In this document: piece by piece, positions 21,310-28,961 of the stretch
Layout of the letters: the number at the start of each line of letters is the position of its first letter
How positions within the stretch are numbered: position 1 is the stretch's first letter
The notes under the pieces: model-generated
Database searches by the model: none
What the model was told of the DNA's origin: nothing
Seen by the model: the letters and a program-made list of their open reading frames with translations, nothing else
Program-made: the position numbers and the translations under genes
Origin: an uncultured Bacteroidales bacterium
GTDB lineage: Bacteria; Bacteroidota; Bacteroidia; Bacteroidales; UBA932
Direction of reading: 5' to 3'
Length of the DNA: 64,000 bases
Assembly (NCBI GenBank): GCA_944323805.1
Contig: CALUTW010000007.1
Location: 54,289-118,288, forward strand

Positions 21310-21825
21310 TTATGCCGGGACGTCCTCTTTCTGATAGGCAATGCGTGGCGAGCCGTTGTCGGTGTATATTGTACCGCATCTGATGAAACCGGCTCCGGTA
21401 AGAATATGCTGCATTATGGTATTGTCTGCATGGGTGTCGGCCCGGAGATTGTGTATGCGCTGCCAGCACCAGTCAATGCAGGTCGCGGCAATTCCATGGG
21501 CCCTCCCGTCGGATGCGAGCCTGTGAATCGTCCCGTATGGATTGTCCGAAAGCCATCTTCCCTGTTCAATGACCCGGTATGTTGGGTCTTCCCCTATGAT
21601 CAGACAGAATGTCCCGACAATGTCCCCGTCTGCATTCTCGCATACGTAGCTGTGCAATGCCTCTATTTCAGAGACGATGAGGTCCCTTGACGGATATCCG
21701 TCAATCCATTGCCCTGGGTTCCCGTGCATGGACATGAATGCCCTTGCATGTTCATATATCTCCATTATTCTATCCAGGTCTCCTGGTCCTGACCGGCGGA
21801 TATGGAATTGTCTTCCCGATGTCAT
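21310..21825 (-). CDS. GNAT family N-acetyltransferase
   Basis: A 171-residue acetyl-CoA-dependent N-acyltransferase of unknown substrate. GNAT features are the N-terminal IRRSGPGDLDRIMEIYEHAR, the central beta strands DIVGTFCLIIG, the acetyl-CoA-loop region ASDGRAHGIAATCIDWCW, and the terminal NTIMQHILTGAGFIRCGTIY. I place the start at 21825 instead of the upstream ATG at 21849, because a TACATTTG -7 element (complement of 21847-21854) overlaps that ATG and transcription would begin between them. It ends just after tRNA-Ser on the opposite strand. Confidence 0.87.
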   Translation of the reverse strand: MTSGRQFHIRRSGPGDLDRIMEIYEHARAFMSMHGNPGQWIDGYPSRDLIVSEIEALHSYVCENADGDIVGTFCLIIGEDPTYRVIEQGRWLSDNPYGTIHRLASDGRAHGIAATCIDWCWQRIHNLRADTHADNTIMQHILTGAGFIRCGTIYTDNGSPRIAYQKEDVPA

Positions 21826-21949
21826 CTGAGGTTTGTCATTTTGGCGCAAATGTATAAAATTCCCCGGCGCATATGGAATATTTCGGCGGAATCCTGCTAT
21901 TTTTGCGCCCGGATTTTATGTTTAGGTTGTTTCCAGATATATTGCAGTC

Positions 21950-22867
21950 ATGAGCAGATTTTCCGGAGTAATTTACGGGATGGCCACATCTGTTACATTC
22001 GGGCTTATTCCGCTGTTTACGCTTCCTCTGATAGGGAAGGGGATGGATTATGATTCGATTCTTTTCTACAGGTTCTGTTTTGCCTCGATTGCCCTCGGCA
22101 TGGTAATGCTTATCAAGGGGGAGTCATTCAGGATTGACCTCAAGGACCTTCCGGTCTTCCTGATGCTCGCATTCTTCTATACTTTTTCATCGCTGTTCCT
22201 GCTGTACGGCTATGGCTATATGGGGGCGGGCGTCGCGACGGCACTGCATTTCACGTATCCTGTATTTGTCACGCTGCTTATGTTTTTCCTGTTCAAGGAG
22301 AAGGCGTCGTGGCTCACATGGCTGTCAGTGGCGCTTGCGGTGTGCGGTGTGGCCTTGCTTTCCTTGCCGGAATCGGGAATGTCCGCCGATGTCAAAGGCG
22401 TCGTGATTGTCCTGCTGTCGGCAGTGGCATATGGCAGCTATATCGTCGGGGTAAACAAGTCGCGTGTAAGGACAATGAACAGCCGCAAGCTGGCATTCTA
22501 TGTATTTGTCTTCACGACAGTTATATTTGCAGTCTGGGATATCTTCTCGGGCGGACTGCAGACACCTCCGGACCTGTCCTCGTTCGGCAATCTGATACTT
22601 CTTGCCGTGCTCCCTACGGTGGTCTCGAATATAACTCTCGTACTCGCTGTCAGGCATATCGGAGGTACATTGACTTCCGTTCTCGGTGCGCTTGAGCCGT
22701 TGACGGCGGTATGTGTCGGCGTCCTGGTATTCGGAGAGGACTTCACTGCCAGGGAAGGCCTGGGCATATTGCTTGTCCTTGTCGCTGTCACGGTCATAAT
22801 AATGACAGGGACAATCCAGAAGACCTTGAATAAGGTACTCAAAAGAATACGTCCGAGGCATGCATGA
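21950..22867 (+). CDS. EamA/DMT-superfamily transporter
   Basis: A 305-residue inner membrane protein with ten hydrophobic helices arranged as two EamA repeats (about residues 5-140 and 150-290). Family landmarks include FYRFCFASIALGMVMLI in the first repeat and SVLGALEPLTAVCVGVLVFGEDFTAREGLGILLVL in the second. Relatives export amino acids or other metabolites, but the substrate is unknown. A TATTTTTG element at 21898-21905 is a plausible promoter. The C terminus is short and basic (KVLKRIRPRHA), which fits a cytosolic end. It converges on the nitroreductase gene. Confidence 0.87.
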   Translation: MSRFSGVIYGMATSVTFGLIPLFTLPLIGKGMDYDSILFYRFCFASIALGMVMLIKGESFRIDLKDLPVFLMLAFFYTFSSLFLLYGYGYMGAGVATALHFTYPVFVTLLMFFLFKEKASWLTWLSVALAVCGVALLSLPESGMSADVKGVVIVLLSAVAYGSYIVGVNKSRVRTMNSRKLAFYVFVFTTVIFAVWDIFSGGLQTPPDLSSFGNLILLAVLPTVVSNITLVLAVRHIGGTLTSVLGALEPLTAVCVGVLVFGEDFTAREGLGILLVLVAVTVIIMTGTIQKTLNKVLKRIRPRHA

Positions 22868-22911
22868 GTCTGTCATGCCCCGGACATAGGGGTAAAGCCG
22901 GCCTTCCAGGC

Positions 22912-23517
22912 CTATTCAATGAAGTGCACGTAATCAGCCTTGCGAGGCTTAGGTGCAGGGGCTTCCTGGGCCGGATATCCGATGATGCAGTTTCCGATGC
23001 CTTCGTAGTCGCCCTCAATGCCCCAGTCTTTGAGCAGGGCCTTTCCTTCAGGACTGTCGAACACTTCTTTTGCCCTGTGTATCCAGCAGCTCCCGAGTCC
23101 GACAGCGTGGGCTGCATTCAGAAGATTGCCCATGACAAGCGAGCCGTCGTACAGATATGTCGGGCAATTCCTGTCGGCAAGTACTACAAGCACAGCAGGA
23201 GCACCGTAGAACGGGTCGTTATCGGCGCCCATTACGCCTGCATTGAGTCTGGACAGGAGGTCTCTCGTTTCCTTGTCGGTCACTGCTATTATGATCGGGG
23301 ACTGGCTTCCTTTCCCTGTCGGTGCATATGTCCCGGCCTCGAGTACTTTCTCAAGCAGCTCCTTTGCGGGCATCTGGTCTGTATAGGCCCGTATTGACCT
23401 GCGGGTCTTAAGATTCTCAAGAGTTTCATTTGTGTCCATCTGGCTTCCGTTTTGTGCATTTGTGCAGGATGTCATGATCCCGAACGCCAATGCGATTGTT
23501 ATAATGAAGTATTTCAT
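22912..23517 (-). CDS. Nitroreductase family protein with lipoprotein signal
   Basis: A 201-residue FMN-dependent NAD(P)H oxidoreductase homologue. The nitroreductase core is clear: LENLKTRRSIRAY (FMN phosphate-binding RRSxR), EAGTYAPTGKGSQ, and GLGSCWIHRA near the C terminus. Before it lies a 26-residue lipoprotein-type signal, ending in the lipobox MTSC, so the enzyme would be exported and lipidated, away from cytosolic NAD(P)H. A start at the internal ATG near 23439 would give a normal cytosolic enzyme. The intact lipobox and the TATCTTTG element (complement of 23570-23577) favour the long form. A 14-bp palindrome lies in the leader. Confidence 0.85.
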   Translation of the reverse strand: MKYFIITIALAFGIMTSCTNAQNGSQMDTNETLENLKTRRSIRAYTDQMPAKELLEKVLEAGTYAPTGKGSQSPIIIAVTDKETRDLLSRLNAGVMGADNDPFYGAPAVLVVLADRNCPTYLYDGSLVMGNLLNAAHAVGLGSCWIHRAKEVFDSPEGKALLKDWGIEGDYEGIGNCIIGYPAQEAPAPKPRKADYVHFIE

Positions 23518-23542
23518 GATTGTATGGATTTATGTCTTCCTG

Positions 23543-23556
23543 TGTCCGGCCGGACA
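23543..23556. promoter_or_regulatory. Palindrome in the nitroreductase leader (candidate operator)
   Basis: Perfect 14-bp palindrome TGTCCGGCCGGACA between the predicted -7 element (23570-23577, minus) and the start codon at 23517. Its position near +10 suits repressor binding; no regulator gene is adjacent. Confidence 0.4.
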
Positions 23557-23682
23557 TGCCGGCTTTCTACAAAGATAGATAATTATTTGTTTTCTTTCCT
23601 TCCAAGGATTAATTGTATTGTGACAGGAATGACGGAGAAATATTTTTTATAAATTTGGACGCTTATCTGATATCGGGAAAAG

Positions 23683-24843
23683 ATGGAACAGAATATCAAG
23701 GAATTGCTTACAATGGAGTCGGAAATCAGGATAGCTGCCGCAGTGGCAGTGGTTGTCATTGCATACCTTGCGGATTTCCTGTGCTGCAGGTTTCTGATAC
23801 CCTTTATACGGAAGGTGGCGGAGAAGACGTCGTTCAAATGGGACAATTACCTGGCGTCCGGCAGCGTACTCAATAATATCTCGCATCTCATCCCTCCGGT
23901 CGCATTCCAGATAGCCCTTCCTCTGCTCTTCCCGGAGCATACTGAATGGACCGTCCTGCTGGTCAAGGCCCTGGCAATATATACGATTGTCATATCCTGC
24001 AGACTTGTCAATGCCTTCATATCATCTGTGTATGCCATGTCCTCCGAGTCCGAGGTGCTCAGGGACAAGCCCATGAAAGGCGTGTATCAGATGTTGAAAG
24101 TGATAATGGTATTCATAGGTGCAATACTTACGATTGGAGTCCTCCTTGAGAAGGATTTTACGGCCCTGCTTGCAGGAATCGGCGCTTCGGCAGCCGTGCT
24201 GATGCTTGTCTTCAAGGATACGATACTGGGAGTTGTCGCCGGCATCCAGCTTTCGGCCCATGACATGCTCAGGCCGGGGGACTGGATAATGATGGACAGG
24301 CATGGAGTGAACGGGGAAGTGGAGGAAGTCACACTGAATACGGTAAAGGTCCGAAACTGGGACAATACGATTGTGACGGTCCCTCCGTATGCCCTTGTCA
24401 GTGACTCGTTCAAGAATTGGCGCGGCATGAGGGAGAGTGCCGGCAGAAGAGTTGCGCGGGTGCTGTACATCGATATGAATTCAATCCGTTTCTGCACCCC
24501 GGAGGAATTGGCCCGGTATTCGACCATGAAGTGGGCCGAAGGTGTTGAAATGGGCCCGGAGACTGTGAACCTGAAACTTTTCAGGGTTGCGGCGGAGAAT
24601 TATATCCGCAGCATGGACGGTACCAATACGGACCTGATGCTTCTTGTCAGGCAGCTCGAACCTACTTCGGAAGGGCTTCCTCTCCAGTTCTATTTCTTCA
24701 CGAAAGCCAAGGACTGGATTTCCCATGAAAAGACGGCGGCAGATGTCATTGAGCATATGGTAGCGGTTATGCCTCAGTTCGGACTCAGAATCTACCAGAG
24801 GCCTTCCGGACTTGATATCCGGAAAAATGAGGTCAGTGCCTGA
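23683..24843 (+). CDS. Mechanosensitive ion channel, MscS family (YbdG-like)
   Basis: A 386-residue channel protein that should open under membrane tension. There are about five hydrophobic helices (first at residues 17-38). The pore helix region is ALLAGIGASAAVLMLVFKDTILGVVAGIQL, with the Gly/Ala-rich packing of TM3. The cytosolic beta domain begins DMLRPGDWIMMDRHGVNGEVEEVTLNTVKVRNWDN and includes TVPPYALVSDSFKNW. A C-terminal extension beyond the MscS core resembles the YbdG/YnaI group. A TAAATTTG element at 23650-23657 is the likely -7 box. Coding appears intact. Confidence 0.93.
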   Translation: MEQNIKELLTMESEIRIAAAVAVVVIAYLADFLCCRFLIPFIRKVAEKTSFKWDNYLASGSVLNNISHLIPPVAFQIALPLLFPEHTEWTVLLVKALAIYTIVISCRLVNAFISSVYAMSSESEVLRDKPMKGVYQMLKVIMVFIGAILTIGVLLEKDFTALLAGIGASAAVLMLVFKDTILGVVAGIQLSAHDMLRPGDWIMMDRHGVNGEVEEVTLNTVKVRNWDNTIVTVPPYALVSDSFKNWRGMRESAGRRVARVLYIDMNSIRFCTPEELARYSTMKWAEGVEMGPETVNLKLFRVAAENYIRSMDGTNTDLMLLVRQLEPTSEGLPLQFYFFTKAKDWISHEKTAADVIEHMVAVMPQFGLRIYQRPSGLDIRKNEVSA

Positions 24844-24898
24844 AAAGAAAAAGGAACTGCGAATTTCGCAATCCAGTAGTCTATGCCTTATACAACAA

Positions 24899-24924
24899 AC
24901 CCTCTCACATTGCTGCAAGAGGGT
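24899..24924. repeat. Inverted repeat after the MscS gene
   Basis: 7-bp arms ACCCTCT/AGAGGGT with a 12-nt loop, 56 bp after the channel gene. There is no U-tract; it could terminate the channel transcript. Confidence 0.35.
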
Positions 24925-24943
24925 GTATCGTTAAACTATTTCT

Positions 24944-24977
24944 TCATTAGTGTCCCATTTTAACGGGACACTAATGA
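24944..24977. repeat. Perfect 13-bp inverted repeat around TTTTAA
   Basis: Arms TCATTAGTGTCCC and GGGACACTAATGA with an 8-nt spacer. No T-tract follows on either strand, so a classical terminator is unlikely. It overlaps the end of a 22-codon ORF and may be a mobile-element end or a repeat family member; no transposase is near. Confidence 0.7.
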
Positions 24978-25039
24978 TAATCGACAACCTTTTTGCCGGA
25001 TTTCGTCCTTTCATCTATTGTTATCGTATATGTTGCCAT
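24971..25039 (-). CDS. 22-residue mini-ORF, possibly a truncated antitoxin-like gene
   Basis: The encoded peptide begins MATYTITIDERTKSGKKV and stops after 22 codons at a TAG that lies within the palindrome. Expression signals are better than for most genes here: a TATATTTG -7 element (complement of 25060-25067) and an AGGAGG Shine-Dalgarno 5 bp before the ATG. The T-I-x-I-x-E-R-T-x-x-G-K pattern recalls short Bacteroidota proteins, often paired with toxins, that continue for another 20-40 residues; this is from memory and unverified. It may be a remnant cut by insertion of the repeat, or a genuine small peptide. Confidence 0.45.
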   Translation of the reverse strand: MATYTITIDERTKSGKKVVDYH

Positions 25040-25136
25040 ATCAACCTCCTTTGTTTCCACAAATATAATCTTTTTATCTATAACCGGATAATCCGTTGAT
25101 GCCAAATCTATTGCGGTAATGCTACGGCAAAGATAC

Positions 25137-25170
25137 GAAAAAAGCACCTGCGGTTTGGTGGCAAGTGCTT
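25137..25170 (-). terminator. Rho-independent terminator of tRNA-Asn
   Basis: On the minus strand AAGCAC pairs with GTGCTT, with an inner TGC/GCA, followed by a run of T residues (plus-strand A-run at 25138-25143). It lies 24 bp past the tRNA 3' end. Confidence 0.75.
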
Positions 25171-25193
25171 GATTTTCAATCTTTTTGACTCCG

Positions 25194-25267
25194 CTCCTGA
25201 ACCAGGACTTGAACCTGGGACCCTCTGATTAACAGTCAGATGCTCTAACCAACTGAGCTATTCAGGA
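25194..25267 (-). tRNA. tRNA-Asn (anticodon GTT)
   Basis: 74-nt cloverleaf on the minus strand. Acceptor arm TCCTGAA/TTCAGGA with discriminator G, D arm AGCTCAGTTGGTTAGAGC, anticodon stem-loop CTGACTGTTAATCAG with GTT, and T arm GGTTCAAGTCC. CCA is not encoded. Confidence 0.96.
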
Positions 25268-25303
25268 ATATTTTCGTGTCCGGTATTGTTCCGAACGGGA
25301 TTG

Positions 25304-25334
25304 CAAAGGTACTATAATTTTTTTATCCTGCAAA
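25304..25334 (-). promoter_or_regulatory. Promoter of tRNA-Asn (TTTG-N19-TACCTTTG)
   Basis: On the minus strand TTTG (25334-25331) and TACCTTTG (25311-25304) are spaced by 19 bp. The -7 box is identical to that of tRNA-Ser. Confidence 0.85.
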
Positions 25335-25383
25335 TTTTTCCTTGAAAATTTCTTTCATTTTTCTGAAATTATATGATATGTAT

Positions 25384-25391
25384 TACCTTTG
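25384..25391 (+). promoter_or_regulatory. -7 element (TACCTTTG) of the HU-like gene
   Basis: Exact TAnnTTTG match 30 bp before the start codon. A weak TCTG (25362-25365) sits 18 bp upstream in place of the -33 TTTG. Confidence 0.55.
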
Positions 25392-25420
25392 TGACTGTTT
25401 AATGACGCAAGCAAAGAGTT

Positions 25421-26413
25421 ATGGATATCGATCTTCTGTCAAAGATGGTCAGGCAGCTCATCCTTGATAATGACAAGGTGTTCCTGCCGGGAATAGGGGC
25501 TTTCTATGCCGAGATTGTACCATCTTCATTCTCCGATAAGGGCTATACGGTAAATCCTCCGTACAGGAGGCTCTTCTTCAGAAGCAAGGCCGAGCCGGAT
25601 ACCCTGCTTGCCGACCTGTATGCCTCATCGAATGGTGTTACTGCAGACGTGGCGGGGCGCATCATCGGGGATTTTACGGAAGAGATGAAAGGTGTCCTCA
25701 TGACGAAGAAGGCTGTGGCGTTTCCCGGGTTGGGGAGACTGCGTGCAACCAAGGAAAATAATTTCTTCTTTGTGCCTGATGAGGACCTGGACATATATCC
25801 TGAAGGGTTCGGGCTTGAGCCTGTTTCGCTGAAGACGCATCAGGAGACAGAGGCGGAAGTTGCAGCAGTCCTTTCCGGTCTGCGGAATGAACTGGATGCC
25901 GGGAATGCTTCGGATGCCGCTGCGATTGAAGTTGCCGCGGACGATACTGCGGAGGCTCATGCAGAGGACGTCCATAGCGACGGAGAAGTAGCTGCAGCTG
26001 CCGGGAATGCAGCTGTAGAGACAGCTGTCGCGGATGATACCGCCGCAGAGACAGCGTCTGGCAATGAGCCCGATGGAGTTGAAGCTGTTCCGTCGGGTAA
26101 TGAGACAGACGAAGCTGAGGAGGCCGATTCTGCCGAAGATGAGGAGCCGGCTGCCGTTACAGACTCCGCAGGCAGTGCTTCTCCGGAGACAGGGGCTGTT
26201 CCTGTGGCCGGGGATTCTGCTGCTCCGGTGTCCGGAGGCGGGGATGCGCATGCAGGATGGCGCAAGGCGGGGATTGCCATTGCGGCCGTGCTGGCTGCGG
26301 CTGCGTTGCTGCTCATAATATATCTTGTCCTGGCATACGTATGTCCAGATTTCATCAATTCAATCCTGTATGACCAGGAGGAACTTGAAGTCCTGAGGTA
26401 TGGACAGAGATAG
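25421..26413 (+). CDS. HU-CCDC81-type domain protein with acidic linker and C-terminal membrane anchor
   Basis: A 330-residue protein. Residues 1-130 resemble the tandem HU-like domains of the bacterial HU-CCDC81-SPOR family: LLSKMVRQLILDNDKVFLPGIGAF, and a second copy with MTKKAVAFPGLGRL. A long Ala/Glu/Asp-rich, low-complexity linker follows (about residues 140-275). Then comes one hydrophobic helix (about 280-308) and a tail of about 20 residues. No SPOR domain is present after the helix, unlike full-length relatives. The HU part should be cytosolic and could tie DNA or another ligand to the inner membrane. A -7 box lies 30 bp upstream. It is probably monocistronic. Confidence 0.8.
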   Translation: MDIDLLSKMVRQLILDNDKVFLPGIGAFYAEIVPSSFSDKGYTVNPPYRRLFFRSKAEPDTLLADLYASSNGVTADVAGRIIGDFTEEMKGVLMTKKAVAFPGLGRLRATKENNFFFVPDEDLDIYPEGFGLEPVSLKTHQETEAEVAAVLSGLRNELDAGNASDAAAIEVAADDTAEAHAEDVHSDGEVAAAAGNAAVETAVADDTAAETASGNEPDGVEAVPSGNETDEAEEADSAEDEEPAAVTDSAGSASPETGAVPVAGDSAAPVSGGGDAHAGWRKAGIAIAAVLAAAALLLIIYLVLAYVCPDFINSILYDQEELEVLRYGQR

Positions 26414-26445
26414 TTTGTTTTATTAGGTATTAAATGTTACTTTTG
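26414..26445 (+). promoter_or_regulatory. Promoter of the acyl-ACP thioesterase gene (TTTG-N20-TACTTTTG)
   Basis: TTTG (26414-26417) and TACTTTTG (26438-26445) are separated by 20 bp, giving a transcript that starts about 15 bp before the ATG. Confidence 0.75.
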
Positions 26446-26467
26446 CCGGCGCTTAATTGTACAATGG

Positions 26468-27205
26468 ATGGAGAACAGATTTTCCCGGCACATGATTATC
26501 CCGTGTTATCAGACAGATGGTGCGCAGCTTCTGAAGCCGGCGGCTTTCATGGACGGTGCACAGGAGATGGCCAACAGGCATGCCGACATACTGGGATTCG
26601 GATATGACGACCTGTCAAGGACCAGGACACTATGGGTGCTTTCAAGGATGCATATAAGATTCATCCGTCATCCTAAATGGAGAGAGGAGGTAGATTTCGT
26701 GACATGGCATAAAGGTCCGTCCATGATGTTCTATCTGAGGGACTACAGGATGTCAGCGGCGGACGGGAGTCCTCTGGTCGAGGCAACTACGTCATGGCTG
26801 GTCATTGATGTCGACACAAGGAGGATTGTAAGGGGGCTTTCCATTGACGGAGACGGGAGCATATGCACCGACAATGCCATAGCGGAGCCTTGCGGCAAGG
26901 TGCAGATGCCGAGAGGTGCAGAGCCGGCACTTGCCGGAACTCATACGGTGGCATATTCCGACATCGACCTGAACGGCCATACGAATAATGCGATGTATCT
27001 TGTATGGGCGATGGACGTTGTGGACTATGACGTGACTTCTTCCCGTCCGTTGAAGGAGATGAAAATCAACTTCAATCATGAGACAAGGCCAGGGGATGAG
27101 GTTTCCCTGTACAGGATAAGGGAAGATAAAGGGGACAGCATAAGATATGTGGTTGAAGGAAAGGTCGGGGACAGGCAGGCTTTCTGCGTGGAACTGATGT
27201 TCTGA
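26468..27205 (+). CDS. Acyl-ACP thioesterase (FatA/FatB-like)
   Basis: Releases fatty acids from acyl carrier protein in the cytosol. The 245-residue protein is a double hot-dog fold. The first half contains the acyl-ACP thioesterase start YQTDGAQLLKPAAFMDGAQE and TLWVLSRMHIRFIRHPKW. The second half holds the catalytic segment SDIDLNGHTNNAMYLVWAMD (residues 164-183), in which Asp165, Asn169/170-171 region and His171 correspond to the plant FatA D-x-N-x-H signature. It has its own good promoter and a 48-bp gap to the transporter downstream. Preferred chain length cannot be read from the sequence. Confidence 0.9.
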   Translation: MENRFSRHMIIPCYQTDGAQLLKPAAFMDGAQEMANRHADILGFGYDDLSRTRTLWVLSRMHIRFIRHPKWREEVDFVTWHKGPSMMFYLRDYRMSAADGSPLVEATTSWLVIDVDTRRIVRGLSIDGDGSICTDNAIAEPCGKVQMPRGAEPALAGTHTVAYSDIDLNGHTNNAMYLVWAMDVVDYDVTSSRPLKEMKINFNHETRPGDEVSLYRIREDKGDSIRYVVEGKVGDRQAFCVELMF

Positions 27206-27253
27206 TGCAGGTCCGGTCGTGATGACGAGTACTGAAAATTAAAATATAGGATT

Positions 27254-28939
27254 ATGAGAGATTTGTTTTTTGGACAGGGGACCGGGCATTCGATAATGCT
27301 TCTGGCATTTGTGATTGCCGTCGGACTTCTGCTGGGGAAAATCAAGGTCAAGGGCGTGTCGCTCGGCTCGACTTGGATTCTGTTTGTCGGTATCCTTCTG
27401 AGCCATTTCGGATTCCGGGCCGATTCCTCCCTGCTGCATTTCCTTAAGGAGTTCGGACTTATCCTGTTCGTTTTCTCCATCGGACTGCAGGTCGGACCGG
27501 GTTTCTTCCACTCGTTCAAGAGTGGCGGGCTCAAGCTTAACATGCTGGCTGTGGCACTTGTCCTGATTGGAGTGATCACGACATATGTCATACATCTTGT
27601 TACCGGTGAGAACCTTGTTACACTGACCGGTGTCATGTCCGGTGCCGTTACCAATACTCCTGGACTCGGTGCAGCTCAGCAGACCTATCTCGATGCGACT
27701 TCCGGATCTTTTGTGCATGAGATAAATTCCGGGGAGATTGCATCCTCCCTTGCATCCGGCTATGCAGTTGCGTATCCTATAGGTGTTCTCGGGGTAATCC
27801 TTGTGCTGATGCTTACCAAGGCAATCTTCCGGGTCGACCTGAAGAAAGAGGAGAACGAGATGAACAGCCGCGAGACAGGAATGGATTCCCCTCAGCGTGT
27901 GGCATTCTGCATCAAGAATCCGGCAGTCTTCGGGAAGACCATACTGGAAGCAAGTCATGCCATCGAGAATAAATTCATCATATCCAGGGTATACCGCAAC
28001 GGGGCAGTGACTGTCCCTGTTGCTTCCACCGTACTTCATGAGGGCGACGATGTGCTTGTGGTTACTGCCCAGAGCTCGGTAGAGGCGGTTACCATGCTGT
28101 TCGGCGAAATGATCGACATGCCGAAAGAGGCCTGGGACAGGATCGATGCTTCGATGGAGGTCAGGAAACTTACCATCACAAGGACATCCATGACCGGCAA
28201 AAGACTGAAAGACCTGAAAATCAGGACAACATATGGAGTCAGCATTACAAGGGTCAGCCGTGGAGGCATCGACCTTGTAGCAAATCCTGACCTTATTGTC
28301 CAGATGGGGGACAGCCTTCTTGTAGTAGGTCATGAAAAGGATATACAGCAGGTGGCAAAGTTCGTGGGCAATTCGAGGACCGGTCTGAACCATCCGAATC
28401 TCATCCCGATTTTCTTCGGCATTGCACTCGGCGTGCTTTTCGGTTCAATTCCTATTGCGATTCCAGGTATCCCGCAGGCCATAAAGTTCGGGCTTGCCGG
28501 CGGACCTCTCATCATTGCCATACTGCTCGGATATTTCGGTCCCAAGCTTAAGATTACCACATATACTACCATGAGCGCCAATCTCATGCTCAGGGAGATA
28601 GGTATATCGGTATTCCTTGCGGCTGTCGGTCTCGGCGCCGGAGAGAATTTTGTCAGCTCGATTGTGAACGGAGGTTACTGGTGGATTCTTTACGGAGCGC
28701 TGATAACCCTGATTCCTACAGGTCTTGTCGCAATTCTCGGCAAGGCTTTATTCAAGCTGAATTTCTATCAGATATGCGGACTGGTTTCAGGCAGCTGCAC
28801 CAACCCTCCGGTGCTTGCGTTTGCACAGAATGCATATGGTACGGACTATACTTCGGTAAGTTATGCTACTGTATACCCTCTGGCCATGTTCATGAGAGTG
28901 CTTGTAGCCCAGATACTGATACTGATTGCCGTAGCATAG
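27254..28939 (+). CDS. AspT/YidE-type putative transporter with two RCK_C domains
   Basis: A 561-residue member of the aspartate:alanine exchanger (AAE) superfamily. Five to six N-terminal helices (residues about 12-200, including FSIGLQVGPGFF and GVMSGAVTNTPGLGAAQQ) are followed by two cytosolic TrkA-C domains (about 205-290 and 295-375, each with an LxxGDxLLVVG-like end). Further helices include a second copy of the repeat motif, SGSCTNPPVLAFAQN. The twin SG..TN/P motifs are the hallmark of the duplicated membrane domain. The substrate is unknown. The gene stands between the thioesterase and the ThrE pair, all on the same strand. Confidence 0.9.
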   Translation: MRDLFFGQGTGHSIMLLAFVIAVGLLLGKIKVKGVSLGSTWILFVGILLSHFGFRADSSLLHFLKEFGLILFVFSIGLQVGPGFFHSFKSGGLKLNMLAVALVLIGVITTYVIHLVTGENLVTLTGVMSGAVTNTPGLGAAQQTYLDATSGSFVHEINSGEIASSLASGYAVAYPIGVLGVILVLMLTKAIFRVDLKKEENEMNSRETGMDSPQRVAFCIKNPAVFGKTILEASHAIENKFIISRVYRNGAVTVPVASTVLHEGDDVLVVTAQSSVEAVTMLFGEMIDMPKEAWDRIDASMEVRKLTITRTSMTGKRLKDLKIRTTYGVSITRVSRGGIDLVANPDLIVQMGDSLLVVGHEKDIQQVAKFVGNSRTGLNHPNLIPIFFGIALGVLFGSIPIAIPGIPQAIKFGLAGGPLIIAILLGYFGPKLKITTYTTMSANLMLREIGISVFLAAVGLGAGENFVSSIVNGGYWWILYGALITLIPTGLVAILGKALFKLNFYQICGLVSGSCTNPPVLAFAQNAYGTDYTSVSYATVYPLAMFMRVLVAQILILIAVA

Positions 28940-28961
28940 GCATCCGGAAATTCTGGAATTT

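Noticed and set aside
24899..25170. CRISPR or integron-like repeat region
   Set aside because: The stems here are all different in sequence, with no direct repeats and no cas or integrase genes.
27239..28393. 384-codon frame antisense to the AspT/YidE transporter
   Set aside because: Composition (His/Cys-rich, no fold pattern) is that of a shadow frame; the opposite strand is a clear transporter.
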